64,000 nucleotides of DNA, taken from positions 17,028 to 81,027 of the forward strand of contig CAUYLG010061893.1 of assembly GCA_963573385.1 (NCBI GenBank). The letters run 5' to 3'. How positions within the stretch are numbered: the first letter of the stretch is position 1; each line of letters opens with the position of its first letter. Of the stretch, positions 27,255 to 38,856 are shown piece by piece. Under the pieces are notes generated by a model, which made no database searches, was not told where the DNA came from, and saw only the letters and a list, made by a program, of their open reading frames with translations. The stretch comes from Cacajao melanocephalus (lineage: Eukaryota > Chordata > Mammalia > Primates > Pitheciidae). A program made the position numbers and the translations under genes.

Positions 27255-27830
27255 CCTATATCTGTTTCAATTACTACTGCTCCTTAACAAACTACTCTGA
27301 ACTTTATGGCATTAACAACTCTTCTGTTGGCATCAGGAGACAGTTTTTCCCTGCTCCATGATGTTTAGAGCATGTGCTGGAGGGGGCAACTCTACAGCTG
27401 GAGGCCAAACACAGCTGTTTTCTTCCTCCAATATCTGGAGGTTGATGCTGGTTGACATGGACCACCTAAGTTGGAACTGTCAACCTGAGCATCTACAGAT
27501 GCCTCTTCTGATGGCCTGGGCTTCCTCCCAGGAGGGTGGCCCATGGTAATCACACTGCATTCATGTTTACAGCTCAGAGCTGCAGAAGTCTCAATGGACA
27601 CGCAGCAGAAGCTCCATTCCTTTTAGGACCTAGCCTTGAAGTCACATAGTGTCACTTCCACCATAGTTTATGTCAAGGCAGTCAAGAGCCTGCCCAGTTT
27701 CAAGCTGGGGGTGGGAACATCAACTTTGCCTCTTGACTGAATGATGGCAAGATCATCCTGGGGAAGAGTACATGGAATGAGAGGTATTGCTGCTACCACC
27801 TTTGGAAAATATGATTTTCCACAACATCTA
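27255..27830. mobile_element. Ancient LTR-type repeat (MLT2/ERVL-like, family uncertain)
   Basis: Scattered blocks recall a familiar repeat: attactactgctccttaaca, aacaaactactctgaacttt, then aggacctagccttgaagtca, catagtgtcacttccaccat, gtcaagagcctgcccagttt and ctttggaaaatatgattttc. The order is consistent over 570 bp. I am not sure of the family. Confidence 0.45.
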
Positions 27831-28915
27831 AAGCAAAGGTGGTGTTTAAAGAGAGTACTGCACTGACCTCTGTTAGGAAGAGGTATTACTGGGCCAGGAA
27901 AGGCTGCCATTGACAGAGGCTTGGGGCTTAGGGGGCAAGAGAAGTGGCTCAGATGGAGAATTCTACCAGGGTACCAGCAGTTCACTTTCTCTAACCTGAC
28001 CCCAGAGAGCAGTCAGAACCCTGATTTTCCCCTGAGCTTGTGGGCAGCTGGCCTAGCTTATAGCCCATCTAGACACCGTGGGATGCACCCAGCTCCCCAT
28101 AAACTTCAGCTGCAGCGTCTGCTGTCTCCTTTCTCTGAGAAGCAGGGCCTTTATCAGTAAAGCAGAAAATCATATCAACCTGGATAGAGAAGACTAATAA
28201 AAGTGATAATAAATTATTCAGAGAGTAGAAAACTACTCTGGAGCTGCCAAATGATAAGAGCAAAAACGTGATGTGTTTTCTGTCCATGAATCTTCTGAAT
28301 TCCTTTTTCCATTCTGATTTTTTCCCCTTCCAAATAGGTGAATTACTTTTAGGCAAATAATGTCCAAGAAGTGCAGTGATGCAGGCCACTGACAACACAG
28401 TCATGTATAACCCAAGTCACGTCCTTTTATGCACTGAACTGCCAGGGGACCTAGCATTAACAAAAACCACACGTAAGATAGAAACAGCCATATGCTGAGT
28501 TAAGGCATGAATAAGAAATCACTCCCAGAAGCAGCGAGAACAGCAGAGCAGATTGCTATTGTGGCTCTGTAGGTTGAGTGCTCTGAGAATTGGGAGGCCC
28601 TGTCGGCAGCTGTGTGTATTCAAATCAGATGGCATTAGTGAGGGGTAAGGCCAGACCATGGTGCCATCCTAGGAGCCAGGCAACCAACCCATCAAACAGG
28701 TGGCAGACACTGCAGGGTGTGATGGTCTCAAAGTAGCAGAAACCACAGCAAGTCCAAGACCCAGTTACCAGTTTATGGGGCTGGAAGCCTGGAAACCAAG
28801 GTGTGAAACCAAACAGGTGGGAACTTGGGTACCAGCAGCAGCATCTTAAGTAGTTCCAAGGCCAAGTTGCGTGGGAATGCTGGGTGCTAGGTGCTTGAAA
28901 CAAAAAAGAGGAAGA
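27831..28915. other. Intronic DNA, no gene recognised
   Basis: Single-copy. No credible frame or RNA gene. Confidence 0.45.
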
Positions 28916-28919
28916 GAAA

Positions 28920-29005
28920 CTGTGTGTGGCAGGTGATACGGGGGTTGTGTGCATGCACGGGTGCATGTATGCATGTGTCTGTGTGTGCATATGTGTGTAA
29001 TAGAG
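28920..29005. repeat. TG-rich low-complexity tract
   Basis: Irregular gtgtgtg/catgcatg mixture (gtgtgcatgcacgggtgcat) leading into the 28-bp minisatellite. Alternating purine-pyrimidine sequence of this kind can adopt Z-DNA. Confidence 0.7.
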
Positions 29006-29029
29006 CAATAGTTTTAAATTTTGTCATTT

Positions 29030-29397
29030 GATCATTGGGTTGGTCAGTTGAATGACTGGTCCATTGTTTGGTGGATTGAATGGCTGGTCCATTGCTCGGT
29101 GGGTTGGTTGGCTGATCCACTGTTTGGTAGGTTGGCTGGCTGGTCCATTGTTTGGTGAGTCAGTTAGCTGGTCCATTTTTTGCTGGGTTGGTTGGCTGGT
29201 CCATTGTTCTGTGGGTCAGTTGGCTTGTCCATCATTTGGTAGTTTTGTTGGCTGGTCCATTGTTTGTTTAGTAGGTTTGTTGGCTGGCCCATTGTTAGGT
29301 GGGTTGGTTGGCTGGTCCATTATTCTGTGGGTTGATTGGCTGGTCCATTGTTCAGTGGGTTGGTTGGTTGGTCCATTGTTGGTCTCAGGGATGTTCA
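29030..29397. repeat. 28-bp minisatellite, about 13 units
   Basis: The word ggtccatt (or a close variant) starts at 29058, 29086, 29114, 29142, 29170, 29198, 29226, 29254, 29286, 29314, 29342 and 29370. That is 28 bp apart each time except one 32-bp step, with one earlier diverged unit at 29030. The unit is ggtccattgtttggtgggtt plus ggttggct. Both strands stay free of stops across most of the array, giving a 123-codon frame on + and a 99-codon frame on -. This follows from unit composition and is not evidence of a gene. Confidence 0.95.
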
Positions 29398-29399
29398 GC

Positions 29400-31144
29400 A
29401 GAGGAACACTTCCTTCTAATTGAAAAAAGATCACATAAAGAAATGCCATATGGAAAAGAAGAGCTTTTCTGGCTGTATTCAAAAAGCACTTATATTTTTC
29501 CCAGGCATATTTCAAATCCTCTTGATCAGAGGCTAAGCCACAAGATACAGATTTGTTGCTGTTAGAAGCACCATGTTATAGCCTGGAAATCAAGCTATCT
29601 TCCTTGTTGCCACTTAGGTGACCAAAGTGTCTTCCCACACTCCCTGCCCTTCCAGAGTCATGGACCCCTACTCAGAGTGAAGGCCAGGTGAAAGCCTCAC
29701 CTGCACAGCCACCAGGAAAATTTTCAGACATATGAGGAATCCTCCAGTTTCCTCTGTTGGAATTCCTTGCTTGTACAGCAGATCCAGAGGAGGGGAGATT
29801 TTGCAGGTGCTCTGGGTGAATCTTAGGGAACGTACTCTAGGAAGCAAGCCACTGGCCAGTGAATAAGTCAGGATTTCCTGAATCCCTGCAGGGATTCGCT
29901 TACTAATTGTAAACAGAAAACACAGTATCCTCCTGGGAGTGGCAGGGCTGGGGCTGGGAGCGGGGAAATTGTATCCTGCCCACTCACTAGGACTCTTATC
30001 TGCTGCTCTTCCTTTAAGAGAGCTTGGCCTCACCTTGCATGGATGGTCTCACCTTTATCACCAGCTCCATGTGTGTTACTGTCATATTCTTCTGCTCAGT
30101 TTCCCTCTACCCCTTTACACGTATCTAGCTTCTTTCACAGGTTTTTTTCTCTATCCCATATGGAAGCTTCCATCCTCCCTCGTGAGAAAGAGGAATTGTT
30201 CACGTCCTTGCCTGAGGAGGCCAGCCTGTGTGTAAGCTCTCAGGCAGGAGAGGGACCTCCCCTTTATCCCATGGGTCTGAACAGATTCCTTATGCACCTC
30301 TTGTGGCACATTTGGTGGCATGTTGGCAGGGGTTTCTTGCCCACCCTCCTCCAAGTACCAAGTACATCTGGAGTAGTGGAGCAGTCACTGGTCTGCTGTG
30401 GGTTGGGGCAGGGGTCCTGTGAAAAGGTGAGATTGACAGCCCCACCCCTGGTCAGGGTCCTGCATTTTTATTTTGCTGCAAGTAAAATTGGGTCCCCAAA
30501 ATTATGCAGTCATCCTAAGGGTAAATAAGCCAATTTGAATTCAAATGCTCTCTCCCAGTTCCTGTTCATGGGTGAATTCGGCACTTTAGCCCCAGTAAAT
30601 GATTAACAGCACAGGTGTCAGGGTCAGAATAGCTCAGACAGACCTGTGTGCTTCTGGTCCTGAGGCTGCATTCCCTGAAGTGCGTTCCACACAATGTTAG
30701 TAATGCAGCATGTTAATTAGGCTTCTGTGGTCAAAGCAGTTTGTGGAGTGTATCGTTTTTGACTGCAGAACTCCCTACTCTTTAAAGTATTAATATGGAC
30801 TGGAACCTTCCAAGTGGAGGACACAGAATGTGGTATCTTCCAGCATATTTTACCAAACTAGGAAAAAAGCTGGAAATATACATGGGAGAAGAAGAAAATG
30901 ATAGGCCCTGTCATAGACCTTCTTTTCCACTGAATATGACACCTGTGCTAGCATTCTAAGAAGCACATTTTTGAAGATATTATTTAACTATTCAAAATAA
31001 AATAAGAGATAGATGGAACTGCGAGCTAAAAAGAGATACAATATGCGGACATTGGTGAATATGGTAGTAGAAAACAGTAGAACATTTGTTTGGAACAAAG
31101 CAAAGGCAAAGAGGAGGCTAAATGGAGGCAATAGCCCCTGTCTT
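29400..31144. other. Intronic DNA, no gene recognised
   Basis: Single-copy. Frames of 121 codons (- 29668-30033) and 161 codons (+ 30043-30528) have no recognisable domain and no supporting splice signals I trust. Confidence 0.45.
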
Positions 31145-31545
31145 TACCTGTTTCTGTTGCTGTTAAAGAATACCTGAGGCTGGGTAGCTTGCAGAAAAGA
31201 GGTTCCTTTGATTGATTATTCTGCAGGCTGTACAAGAAGCATGGTGCCAGCGTCCGCATCTAGTAAGAGCCTCAGGCAGCTTCCACTATGATGGAAGGTG
31301 AAGCAGAGATTATATGGCGAGAGAAGAAGCAAAAAGAGAGAGGAGGGGGTGCCACACTCTTTAACAATCACTGTCACAGGAACTAATGGAGTAAGAACTC
31401 ATTCATTACTGTAAAGACTGCACCAAGCCATTCATGAGGGATCTGCTTCCAGGATCCAAACGCCTCCCATTAGGCCCCACCTCCAACACAGGGGATCAGA
31501 TTTCAACATGAGATTTGGAGGGGCCAAACAAATGAAACCATAGCA
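31145..31545 (-). mobile_element. MLT1A-type LTR, reverse orientation
   Basis: tgttaaagaatacctgaggc, gcaggctgtacaagaagcat, ggtgccagcgtccgcatcta, caagccattcatgagggatc, ggccccacctccaacacagg, tttcaacatgagatttggag, ending accatagca. These are the MLT1A/A0 reverse-strand blocks in order. A second copy lies in the other orientation at 50896-51354. Confidence 0.85.
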
Positions 31546-31969
31546 GTCCTCTAGCAAATGAAGGCTTGAGATGCCTCCTGCTTGGAACAGATGACAATGC
31601 CAAGAAAATCTGAAGGGAACACCTAAGAGTAATACAGTATTTCAACATCTTGACCAATGCTGGATACCTCCTTAAACTAGACGTTGCTCCTCTAATAAAT
31701 CTCTGACCTTTTTTTAGGATTTTTTCATTGCCTAAAGAGGTAAAGGAAATAACAAGGATTGGTTTGACCAACAAGGAAAAACTGCTTAGTGAGTGAAGTT
31801 TACAGGGACAAGAGAGAAAGTAACCATGGCATCCTGAAATTTATGAAAGGAAAGTGCATGGTGAGTGGGTGCAAGCTTTTCAATTCGGAGATTTGAGTTT
31901 GACCCTTTCTCCCTATAGGATAATGATGGGAACAACAGCCAGGTAGAAACTGTATATATAGAAGACAAT
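31546..31969. other. Intronic DNA, no gene recognised
   Basis: Single-copy or too worn to name. Confidence 0.4.
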
Positions 31970-32594
31970 AACCCATTTACAAACTCAACCAAGAAAAAAA
32001 AACATACACTTTTAAATTCCTGGTAGTAAATGTAATAAAAAGTTATAGAACTATGTAAAGAAAGCTTTAAAACTCTCCTGAGAATAAACAACATAAAAAT
32101 GTCAATCCTTCCTGTGTTCATTTATAAATTGAATGTTATCCCAATTAAAATATCCAAATGTTTGTTTTAGGAAGTGGACAAGAACACCCTGGAAAAGAAG
32201 AGCAATAGGGGGAACTAGCTGTTCTACAGGTTAAAATATACTCTGAAGCTTCAATAGTTAAAGCAATGTGGTACTGGCACATGTTCAAACAAATATCTAG
32301 AAATAGACCTATATACAGAAAGAACTTTAGTACATAGCAAATTAGTCTTGTGTAAGTGAAAGAAAGATGCAGTACTTAATAAGAAATACTGGGGAAACTC
32401 AGAAACCACCTAAAAAAGTTAATATTATCATATCTCCTACTATAAGCCTAGATAAATTCCAAATGGAATTTGATGTAAAACCTGAAATCTTATGAATACT
32501 AGATAAAGACGTGGGGCAATTATTTTATTACTTGTCTCACTGTGGTACAAAGTTTAGAAGTCATCGAAGAAAAGATTGATTATAAATTAAACTA

Positions 32595-32879
32595 CTTTTC
32601 TTTTGAGACAGAGTCTTTCTCTGTCACCCAGGCTGGAGTGCAGTGGTGTGATCTCAGCTCCCTAAAACCTCTGCCTCTCGGATTCAAGTGATTCTCCTGC
32701 CTCAGCCTCCAAAGTAGCTGGTATTACAGGCCTACACTACCACACCTGGCTAATTTTTGTATTTTTAGGAGAGACAGGGTTTCACCATGTTGGCCAGGCT
32801 GGCCTCAAACTCCTGGCCTCAAGTGTTCCACCCACCTCAGCCTCCCAAAGTGCTAGGATTATAGGCATGAGCTTGGCCC
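32595..32879 (-). mobile_element. AluS-like element, reverse, in L1M
   Basis: Starts with a short T-rich end, then gagacagagtctttctctgt, ending ataggcatgagcttggccc (a small deletion in the 5' end). Repeat taaacta at 32588-32594 and 32880-32886. Confidence 0.93.
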
Positions 32880-33500
32880 TAAACTATATTTTTAAAAAAT
32901 GCTTAAAGACTACTGCTTGGTAAAAAATAAAAATAAAAAATAATGAAATCACCATCAGCCAAGTGAAAAACCAAATTAGCAAACTGGAAAAAAAAATATT
33001 TGTAACTCATATGATAAACAAAGGGCTCATCTCTATTAACAACTCCATAGAGAAATGTACAAAGGATATAAACAGATACTTCATAGGAAAGGATGTTGAA
33101 ATGACTCAAATACATATAAAAAGATGCTTACTCTCACTCTTATGAGAGAAATGTGAATGAAGACATACTTTTACCTGTCAAATTAACAAATAAATAAAAA
33201 GGAGGCTCGTTAATATACCATGTTAGCAAAGCTGAGAGGAAACAAGTACTTAATACATTTCCAAGGCAGTACACACTGCACTGATAAATCTCATGAGGAG
33301 TAATTTGTATTATAGCACCTATCAAAATCACAAAGGCATATCTGCTTAGACCTTGTAGCTTCACTCCTAGTTTGAACATGATATCATCGCAGCATTGTTT
33401 GTAATTAGCTAAAGATTAGAAACAACCTAAAATATTTAACAATCAGGAACTGGCTAAAGAGATTGTGAATACAACCTTATGGTAGAATGCTCTTCAGCTG

Positions 33501-33798
33501 GATGGGCATGGTGGCTCACGCCTGTAATCCCTGCGCTTTAGGAGGCCAAGGCGGGTGGATCACCTGAGGTCAGGAGTTCAAGGCCAGCCTGGCCAATATG
33601 ATGAAACCCCATGTCTACTAAAAAATACAAAAAATTAGCTGGGCGTGGTGTTGCGCACCTGTAATCCCAGCTATTCAGGAGGCTGAGGCGGGAGAATCAC
33701 TTGAATCTGGGAGGCGGGGGTTGCAGTGAGCTGAGATCCCACCACTGTACTCCAGCCTGGGCAACAAGAGCAAAAAACTCCGAAAAAAAAAAAAAGAA
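33501..33798 (+). mobile_element. AluS-like element with expanded GGAA/GA tail
   Basis: Starts gatgggcatggtggctcacg. The imperfect duplication gctcttcagctg (33489-33500) and gctgttcagctg (33841-33852) brackets element plus tail. The tail carries an A13 run, then GGAA and GA repeats. Confidence 0.93.
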
Positions 33799-33841
33799 AG
33801 GAAGGAAGGAAGGAAGGGGAGAGAGAGAGAGAGAAAGAAGG
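33782..33841. repeat. 60-nt uninterrupted homopurine tract (A13, GGAA, GA)
   Basis: No pyrimidine from 33782 to 33841: an A13 run, four to five ggaa units, gggg and six to seven ga units. Grown from the Alu poly(A) tail. Tracts like this can form triplex (H-DNA). Confidence 0.95.
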
Positions 33842-34099
33842 CTGTTCAGCTGTAAATAAAAGGGTTAGTGTTTATGCAATAAGAAAAGATCTCTAAGAAA
33901 TATTGTTCAGTGAAAAAGCAAGATCTACTACCATTTAAATTTTTTAAAAAATAAAAAGCAGGAAGAATTGCTTGAATATTCATTTAAAACCTCTAGAAGG
34001 ATTAAAAAAAAAAACTTTAAAAAGTGGTTTCCTGTTAGTAAGATGGGAACAGGGCAAATGGTTAAATGCACTATATTGTCAAAAAGAAGTATGTAATTC

Positions 34100-35089
34100 A
34101 AAAACAACAACTAAAGAGAGGGGGCTGTTCAAAAAAAAATAAGAACCAAGAGCATCAGTATGACCAGGGTGCATTCTGATGAGCTCAGTTTTTAAAAGCA
34201 TGTACAGAAAGTGAACAGAGAGGCACATACCCAAGGCTGAATGCCAAATAAGGTCAAGAGCAGCCTCCAGATGAGCTAAGCCTTTAAAGATGTCAAGGGC
34301 AAGGGCATTTTTTTTCAGTCATTGTGAGGGAGAATATAACAAGGAAGATCAATATCACTGTGGAGTTGGGGGAGATGGCAGAATGCTAGCTGGTGACAGA
34401 CAGAAAGAACCACTTCCCTGTTATGACCCTACTGCTTCTCACATGGGGATCCTTTAGGTTGTGCTTGTACTTGGGACTCTGAACTTCATCCATGTCCAAA
34501 ACCAGACAAGGCTGATGTCCCATATGGGAAAAATTATTCTCTCCCTTGTGACTGTCTGGATTCATTGACTTCCATGAAGACTGGCCTTGGTTGTCCTTTG
34601 GCTTAATGATCTAGGAGTACCATATTTGGCTTGTCTGCGTTCCTGTGGACTGATTCATTCCTTTATGCCTTTGACTTCTTCAAAACCTCCCTATGCACTG
34701 GCTTTCTATATCCTTAGTAGTGTTCACATTCTCCTCTACTCTCAAAACCCAACCCATCTGGAACTCATTTCAGCCTCAACCAGCTACACCAGACCTAACA
34801 AATCAACCAAGAAGCCCCCCACCAGGCGTTGGGCCTCTTCTTTCCAGAGGTCACCAGTGGTTAAAATGTGGGCTTTACTTTTTTGGTGTCAAACCATTGG
34901 AAAGAAATGTCACCGTCTTCTCCCATCTAAGAATATAATATTTAAATAGGATAAGGACAATGAAGCACAAACTTTATGAAGAAGGAGATAAAATCTAAGA
35001 AAGGAGACAAAATAGAAATATGCTTACCACTTTAAAAATCTTCAAGTCTTTAGGCCCTAGTTACTTCTATCCCAGGGCAATAAAAAGAC
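34100..35089. other. Intronic DNA between L1 fragments
   Basis: No family named. A 120-codon frame at 34587-34949 (+) has no recognised domain. Confidence 0.4.
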
Positions 35090-36215
35090 TTGCAAAAAGG
35101 ATTATGAAAGATACTATAAAAATTTCTGCTCTGTGAAAGACATTGTTAAGAACATGAAAAGATAAGCCACAGACTAGGAGAAAATATTTACAGAACATCT
35201 GATGAAAGACTGATATCTAAAATGTACAAAGAATTAAAACTCAACCACATGAAAACCCAATTCAAAAGTGGGCAAATGATAAAAAAAAAAAATACCTCAC
35301 CAAAATGATATACAGATAGCAAATGAGTATGTGAAAATATACTCAATATCATGTCATCAGATTAGGGAATCACAGATTAAAACAACAGTGAGATACCACT
35401 CCACACCTATTAAAATAGCGAAGATCTAGAACACTAACACCACCAAATATTGGTGATAATATGGAGCAACAGGAACTCTTTTTAATTCATTGCTGGGGAA
35501 AATGCAAAATAGCACACTTTAGAAGACAGCTTGGCATTTTTTTACAGAACTAAACATACTTGTATCATAAGATTCAGCAATTATGCTTTTTGGCGTTTAC
35601 CCAAATGAGCTGAAAACTTATATCCACACAAAAACCTGCACACAGATGTTTATAGCAGCCTTATTCATAATTTCCAAAAATTGAAAGAACCAAGATGTCC
35701 CTTGGAAGACACTGAACAATCTTAAATGCATATTACTAAGTGAAAGAAGCCAGTTTGAAAGGGTATAGACTGTTTGATTCCAGCTATGTAACATTCTGGA
35801 AAGGGCAAAATTGTAGAGACAATAAAAATCAGTGGTGATTTGGACCCTGGAAGGGTTGGGGATGGAGGGATGAATCAGTGGAGATTGAGGGATTAAAACA
35901 CTTAGGGCAATGAAAGAATTCTGTGTGATACTGTAATGGTAGATACATGACATTATGCATTTATTTAAAACAAAAACAAACCAAACCCTACAAATCCAGA
36001 ACTGTACAACACAGAGTGAGCCCCAATTTAAACTACAGATTTTAGTTAATAATAATAAATCATGACCAGTTCATCAGTCATAACAAACGTACCATATCAA
36101 TGAAAGATGTTAATAATGGGAAGGAGGGAGTGTATGGGAACTCCCTCAACTTTCTGCTCATTTTTCCTGTAAACCTAAAACAGCTCTGAAAAATAAAGTC
36201 TATTGATATTTTTAA
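35090..36215 (+). mobile_element. L1M (L1MA/B-type) 3' fragment with 3'UTR
   Basis: Order of blocks: gataagccacagactaggag, aagtgggcaaatgataaaaa, gattaaaacaacagtgagat, gcagccttattcataatttc, ctgtaatggtagatacatga, aaacctaaaacagctctgaa, and aaataaagtctattgat at the 3' end. Degraded ORF2 with many stops and 5'-truncated. Confidence 0.85.
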
Positions 36216-36339
36216 TGTCATAATTAAGAGTAGGAAAAACTATTTGATTGGAACTTTTGAAAAATGAAGTTAAAAACAGTGAAAAACATTTTTAAAATGT
36301 AGTTTGTAAATGCAATGATAAATTATTAGAAATAATAAA

Positions 36340-37205
36340 AAGTGAATTAAGTAACTTTAGGGGGTGATGGAAATATTCTGTATCTTGATTGTGGCTGAGA
36401 AATAAAATTATAAGCCCCCCTGAATGATTGAACAGACCTCCTCTTGCCCAAGAAGACCCCAGAGGAAGCTTGGAAGCTGAATTTTCAGCTATGATGGGAT
36501 GGTTGGACAAGCCTCCTTATATCCTCTCCTTTGCTAACTGCCATTAGGCTCTTTTGCCTAAGGGCTTGCCAGAAACCAGCCCTTTCAAAAGACTTTATGA
36601 GTGATTTCACAGCCTCGTGATTGCTCCTCTCTTCTGGGTTTGACAAAACAACCAGCATTCCTTCCTGATAAGAGACCGCTCACCATGGAGTAGTTCTGGC
36701 CAGTCTATGAATGATGTGCAGTGAGGGTTTTTGCATCCTCTGCTTCACCTTTTGATGTCAGAGAGCCGAAAACTCCACCATCAGAATATGCTAATGCTGC
36801 CATTTTTTCTAACATGGGACCCACAAAGGAGCATGAAGCTTAATTATGCATATGCATGTTTCTTCTTCTATAAATATTCATGACTGCTCCTATAGCTTAT
36901 TGAATATGTATGTGTGGCTACCGCATTCAACCTAAGTCTCTGTCTTATTCTTCTGACCCTTGCAGTGCTTGCTCCCAGCTTCCTGGCCAGAGGCTATGCT
37001 TCTCAACCTGTCCAAATGGCCACCCTTTAGGCTGCAACTGTTTATGAGAAAGCTCTCCTTTCTAAATTTATGAACCTTGTCATTCTTCAGTTGATATGAT
37101 AATGGTTTCATGGTATTATAAATTTATCAAAACACATGGATACTTACAACTTAAAATGGGTGCATTTTATTGTAAGTAAATTATACTTTAATAAAGTTAA
37201 TTTTT
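36340..37205 (+). mobile_element. L1 3' end split by an LTR-like block
   Basis: 36340-36395 (ttagggggtgatggaaatat, gtatcttgattgtgg) and 37096-37205 (aatggtttcatggtattata, aacttaaaatgggtgcattt, aattatactttaataaagtt) join into one L1M 3' end. About 700 bp of foreign sequence lies between. Confidence 0.75.
36396..37095. mobile_element. LTR-like insertion (class not resolved)
   Basis: Begins tgagaaataaaattataagc and ends near cttgtcattcttcagttga. It contains tctataaatattcatgac, which could be a promoter TATA region. Length and the TG start suit a solo ERV LTR, but I cannot name the family and the target duplication is not clear. Confidence 0.5.
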
Positions 37206-38083
37206 TCTAAGTGAGATAAGTAGCTTGGGGATATAATTTTATGACCAAACTATGATAGTGCAATATATTGTCTGTCACTTTAGGCTTGACTTTTACTCCA
37301 TAATCCTAAAGAAAATGATTTTTGCATAAATATTCAAGTACTTTGTAAATTTTTCCAGTCTCGTCTAAATCCTTTAACACTCAAGCCATTCTCTTTTAAA
37401 TCCTTTTAAAGTTATTATCCTTGTTGAATTTCTCTTCCTTGGATGTTATTCTACTAAATCTGCTGTCCCTAGTTGGTCAGTGGCTTTGCATATGATTTGA
37501 GGTGTTCTCTGACATCACTGCTGTAGATTACTGGTTTGGTTTTCTCTTTTTTAACACTTGCCATTTGCTTTGTAACAAACTGCCATGTATTTGCACACAG
37601 CAAAAGAAGATGGACAAGGATGTTGAATCAAAAGATGGACATAGATGCTAATGTTGAAAAGGGAAAGATACTTGAGTAGAAAATACTTTTATATTGCACT
37701 ATAGCTGGTTCATTAGGGAACGATTTTATGTTAGGATGATTTTTGGTTTTCTATACAACTTCATAACTACAGAGACTGCAATAAGAAAGCTGTAAAAGTG
37801 GCTTTAAGAAAGAAGATGCATTTTAAAAATAAAATGGGTAGATGAAATTAAACAAAACTAATAGCTAATACAGTGGATGGCCCTATTGAGATTCAAAAAC
37901 TTATTGACAAGGTTGAAATGATCAGCCTAAGCCAGCAAGGGGAGATTTAACAGTGATTGCATTTAATAAGTGTATGCATTACCTATTTAAGTATTAATGT
38001 CCAGTATTGATTGGACCTGTGGCTTATCTGTAGTGCTTACAGGAAAACCCTTGGTTTTGTAATCACCTAACAACGTAATCACC
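37206..38083. other. Intronic DNA, AT-rich, no gene recognised
   Basis: Nothing named with confidence. Confidence 0.4.
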
Positions 38084-38856
38084 TGTAGTTCTTGCCCACT
38101 GTACAGACAAAGCCAATTCACTGAGAAAGCGGTATTGCAGTAGAGAAAGTGTTTAATAATCATACAGTTAGCCAAGTGGAAGAATGGGAGTTTATTATTC
38201 AAGTCAGCATCCCCAGAAGCTTGGAGACTATCTTCAAGAATAGTTTGGTGGGCAAGGGTTTAGAGAATGGGGAATGCTGATTTGTTGAGTTAAGGATGAA
38301 ATCATACCAGGGATCAAAGCTGTCTTCTTGCCCTGAGTCAGTTCCTGGGTTGGAGGTCACAGGACTGGTTGAATTGGTTCCTTGGTATGAGTCACAGGTC
38401 CAGGTGGATTCCTTCAGTGACCAAATTGCAAAAGTCTAAAAAATATCTCAAACACCAATCTTAAGTTTTACAGTAATGATGTTATCTATGGGAGCAATTA
38501 GAGAAGTTACGAATATTGTGACTACTTCTACATGACTCCTGAGCAGTAAACAATGACTAGTTACCATTTAACTATACCTAGGTCTCAGCAGAATTTAGGC
38601 CCTCCCATAATTCTAATCTTGTGAACTTTCAATAGTTTTATGAAGGAAGTTCCATCCCAAACAAAGACCAAATAGTTTTGGGAAGGGGCTATAATCATCC
38701 TTCCTTTAAGGTTAAACTATAAACTCAATTTCTCCCATAGCTAGTTTAGCCCATGCCCAGGAATAAGCAAAGACAGCTTGTGCATTTAGAAGCAAGATGG
38801 AGTCAGCTATGTCAGATTTCTCTTACTGTCCTAGTTTTGCAAAGGCATTTCGGTTT
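38084..38856 (-). mobile_element. ERV LTR, reverse orientation (family uncertain)
   Basis: Blocks in order: tgtagttcttgcccactgta, gggagtttattattcaagtc, cttgccctgagtcagttcct, tcacaggactggttgaattg, agttttacagtaatgatgtt, ccatgcccaggaataagcaa, agcaagatggagtcagctat and ttttgcaaaggcatttcggt. I recognise this set as a common primate LTR read backwards. No internal sequence is attached, so it is a solo LTR. Confidence 0.6.

Larger units (their letters stand above)
31970..34095 (+). mobile_element. Old L1M fragment interrupted by two Alus
   Basis: Worn ORF2-type sequence. gcttcaatagttaaagcaat with gtggtactggcacatgttca matches the L1 block 'atagtaatcaaaacagcatggtactggc'. Later blocks are ccagctgaaaaccaaat-like and catatgataaacaaagggct. 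It is cut at 32595-32879 by a reverse Alu and at 33501-33841 by a forward Alu with a purine tail. No open frame remains. Confidence 0.75.

Noticed and set aside
29052..29423. Gly/Trp/Leu-rich 123-codon frame that looks like a membrane protein
   Set aside because: It is the translated 28-bp minisatellite; the reverse strand is also open.
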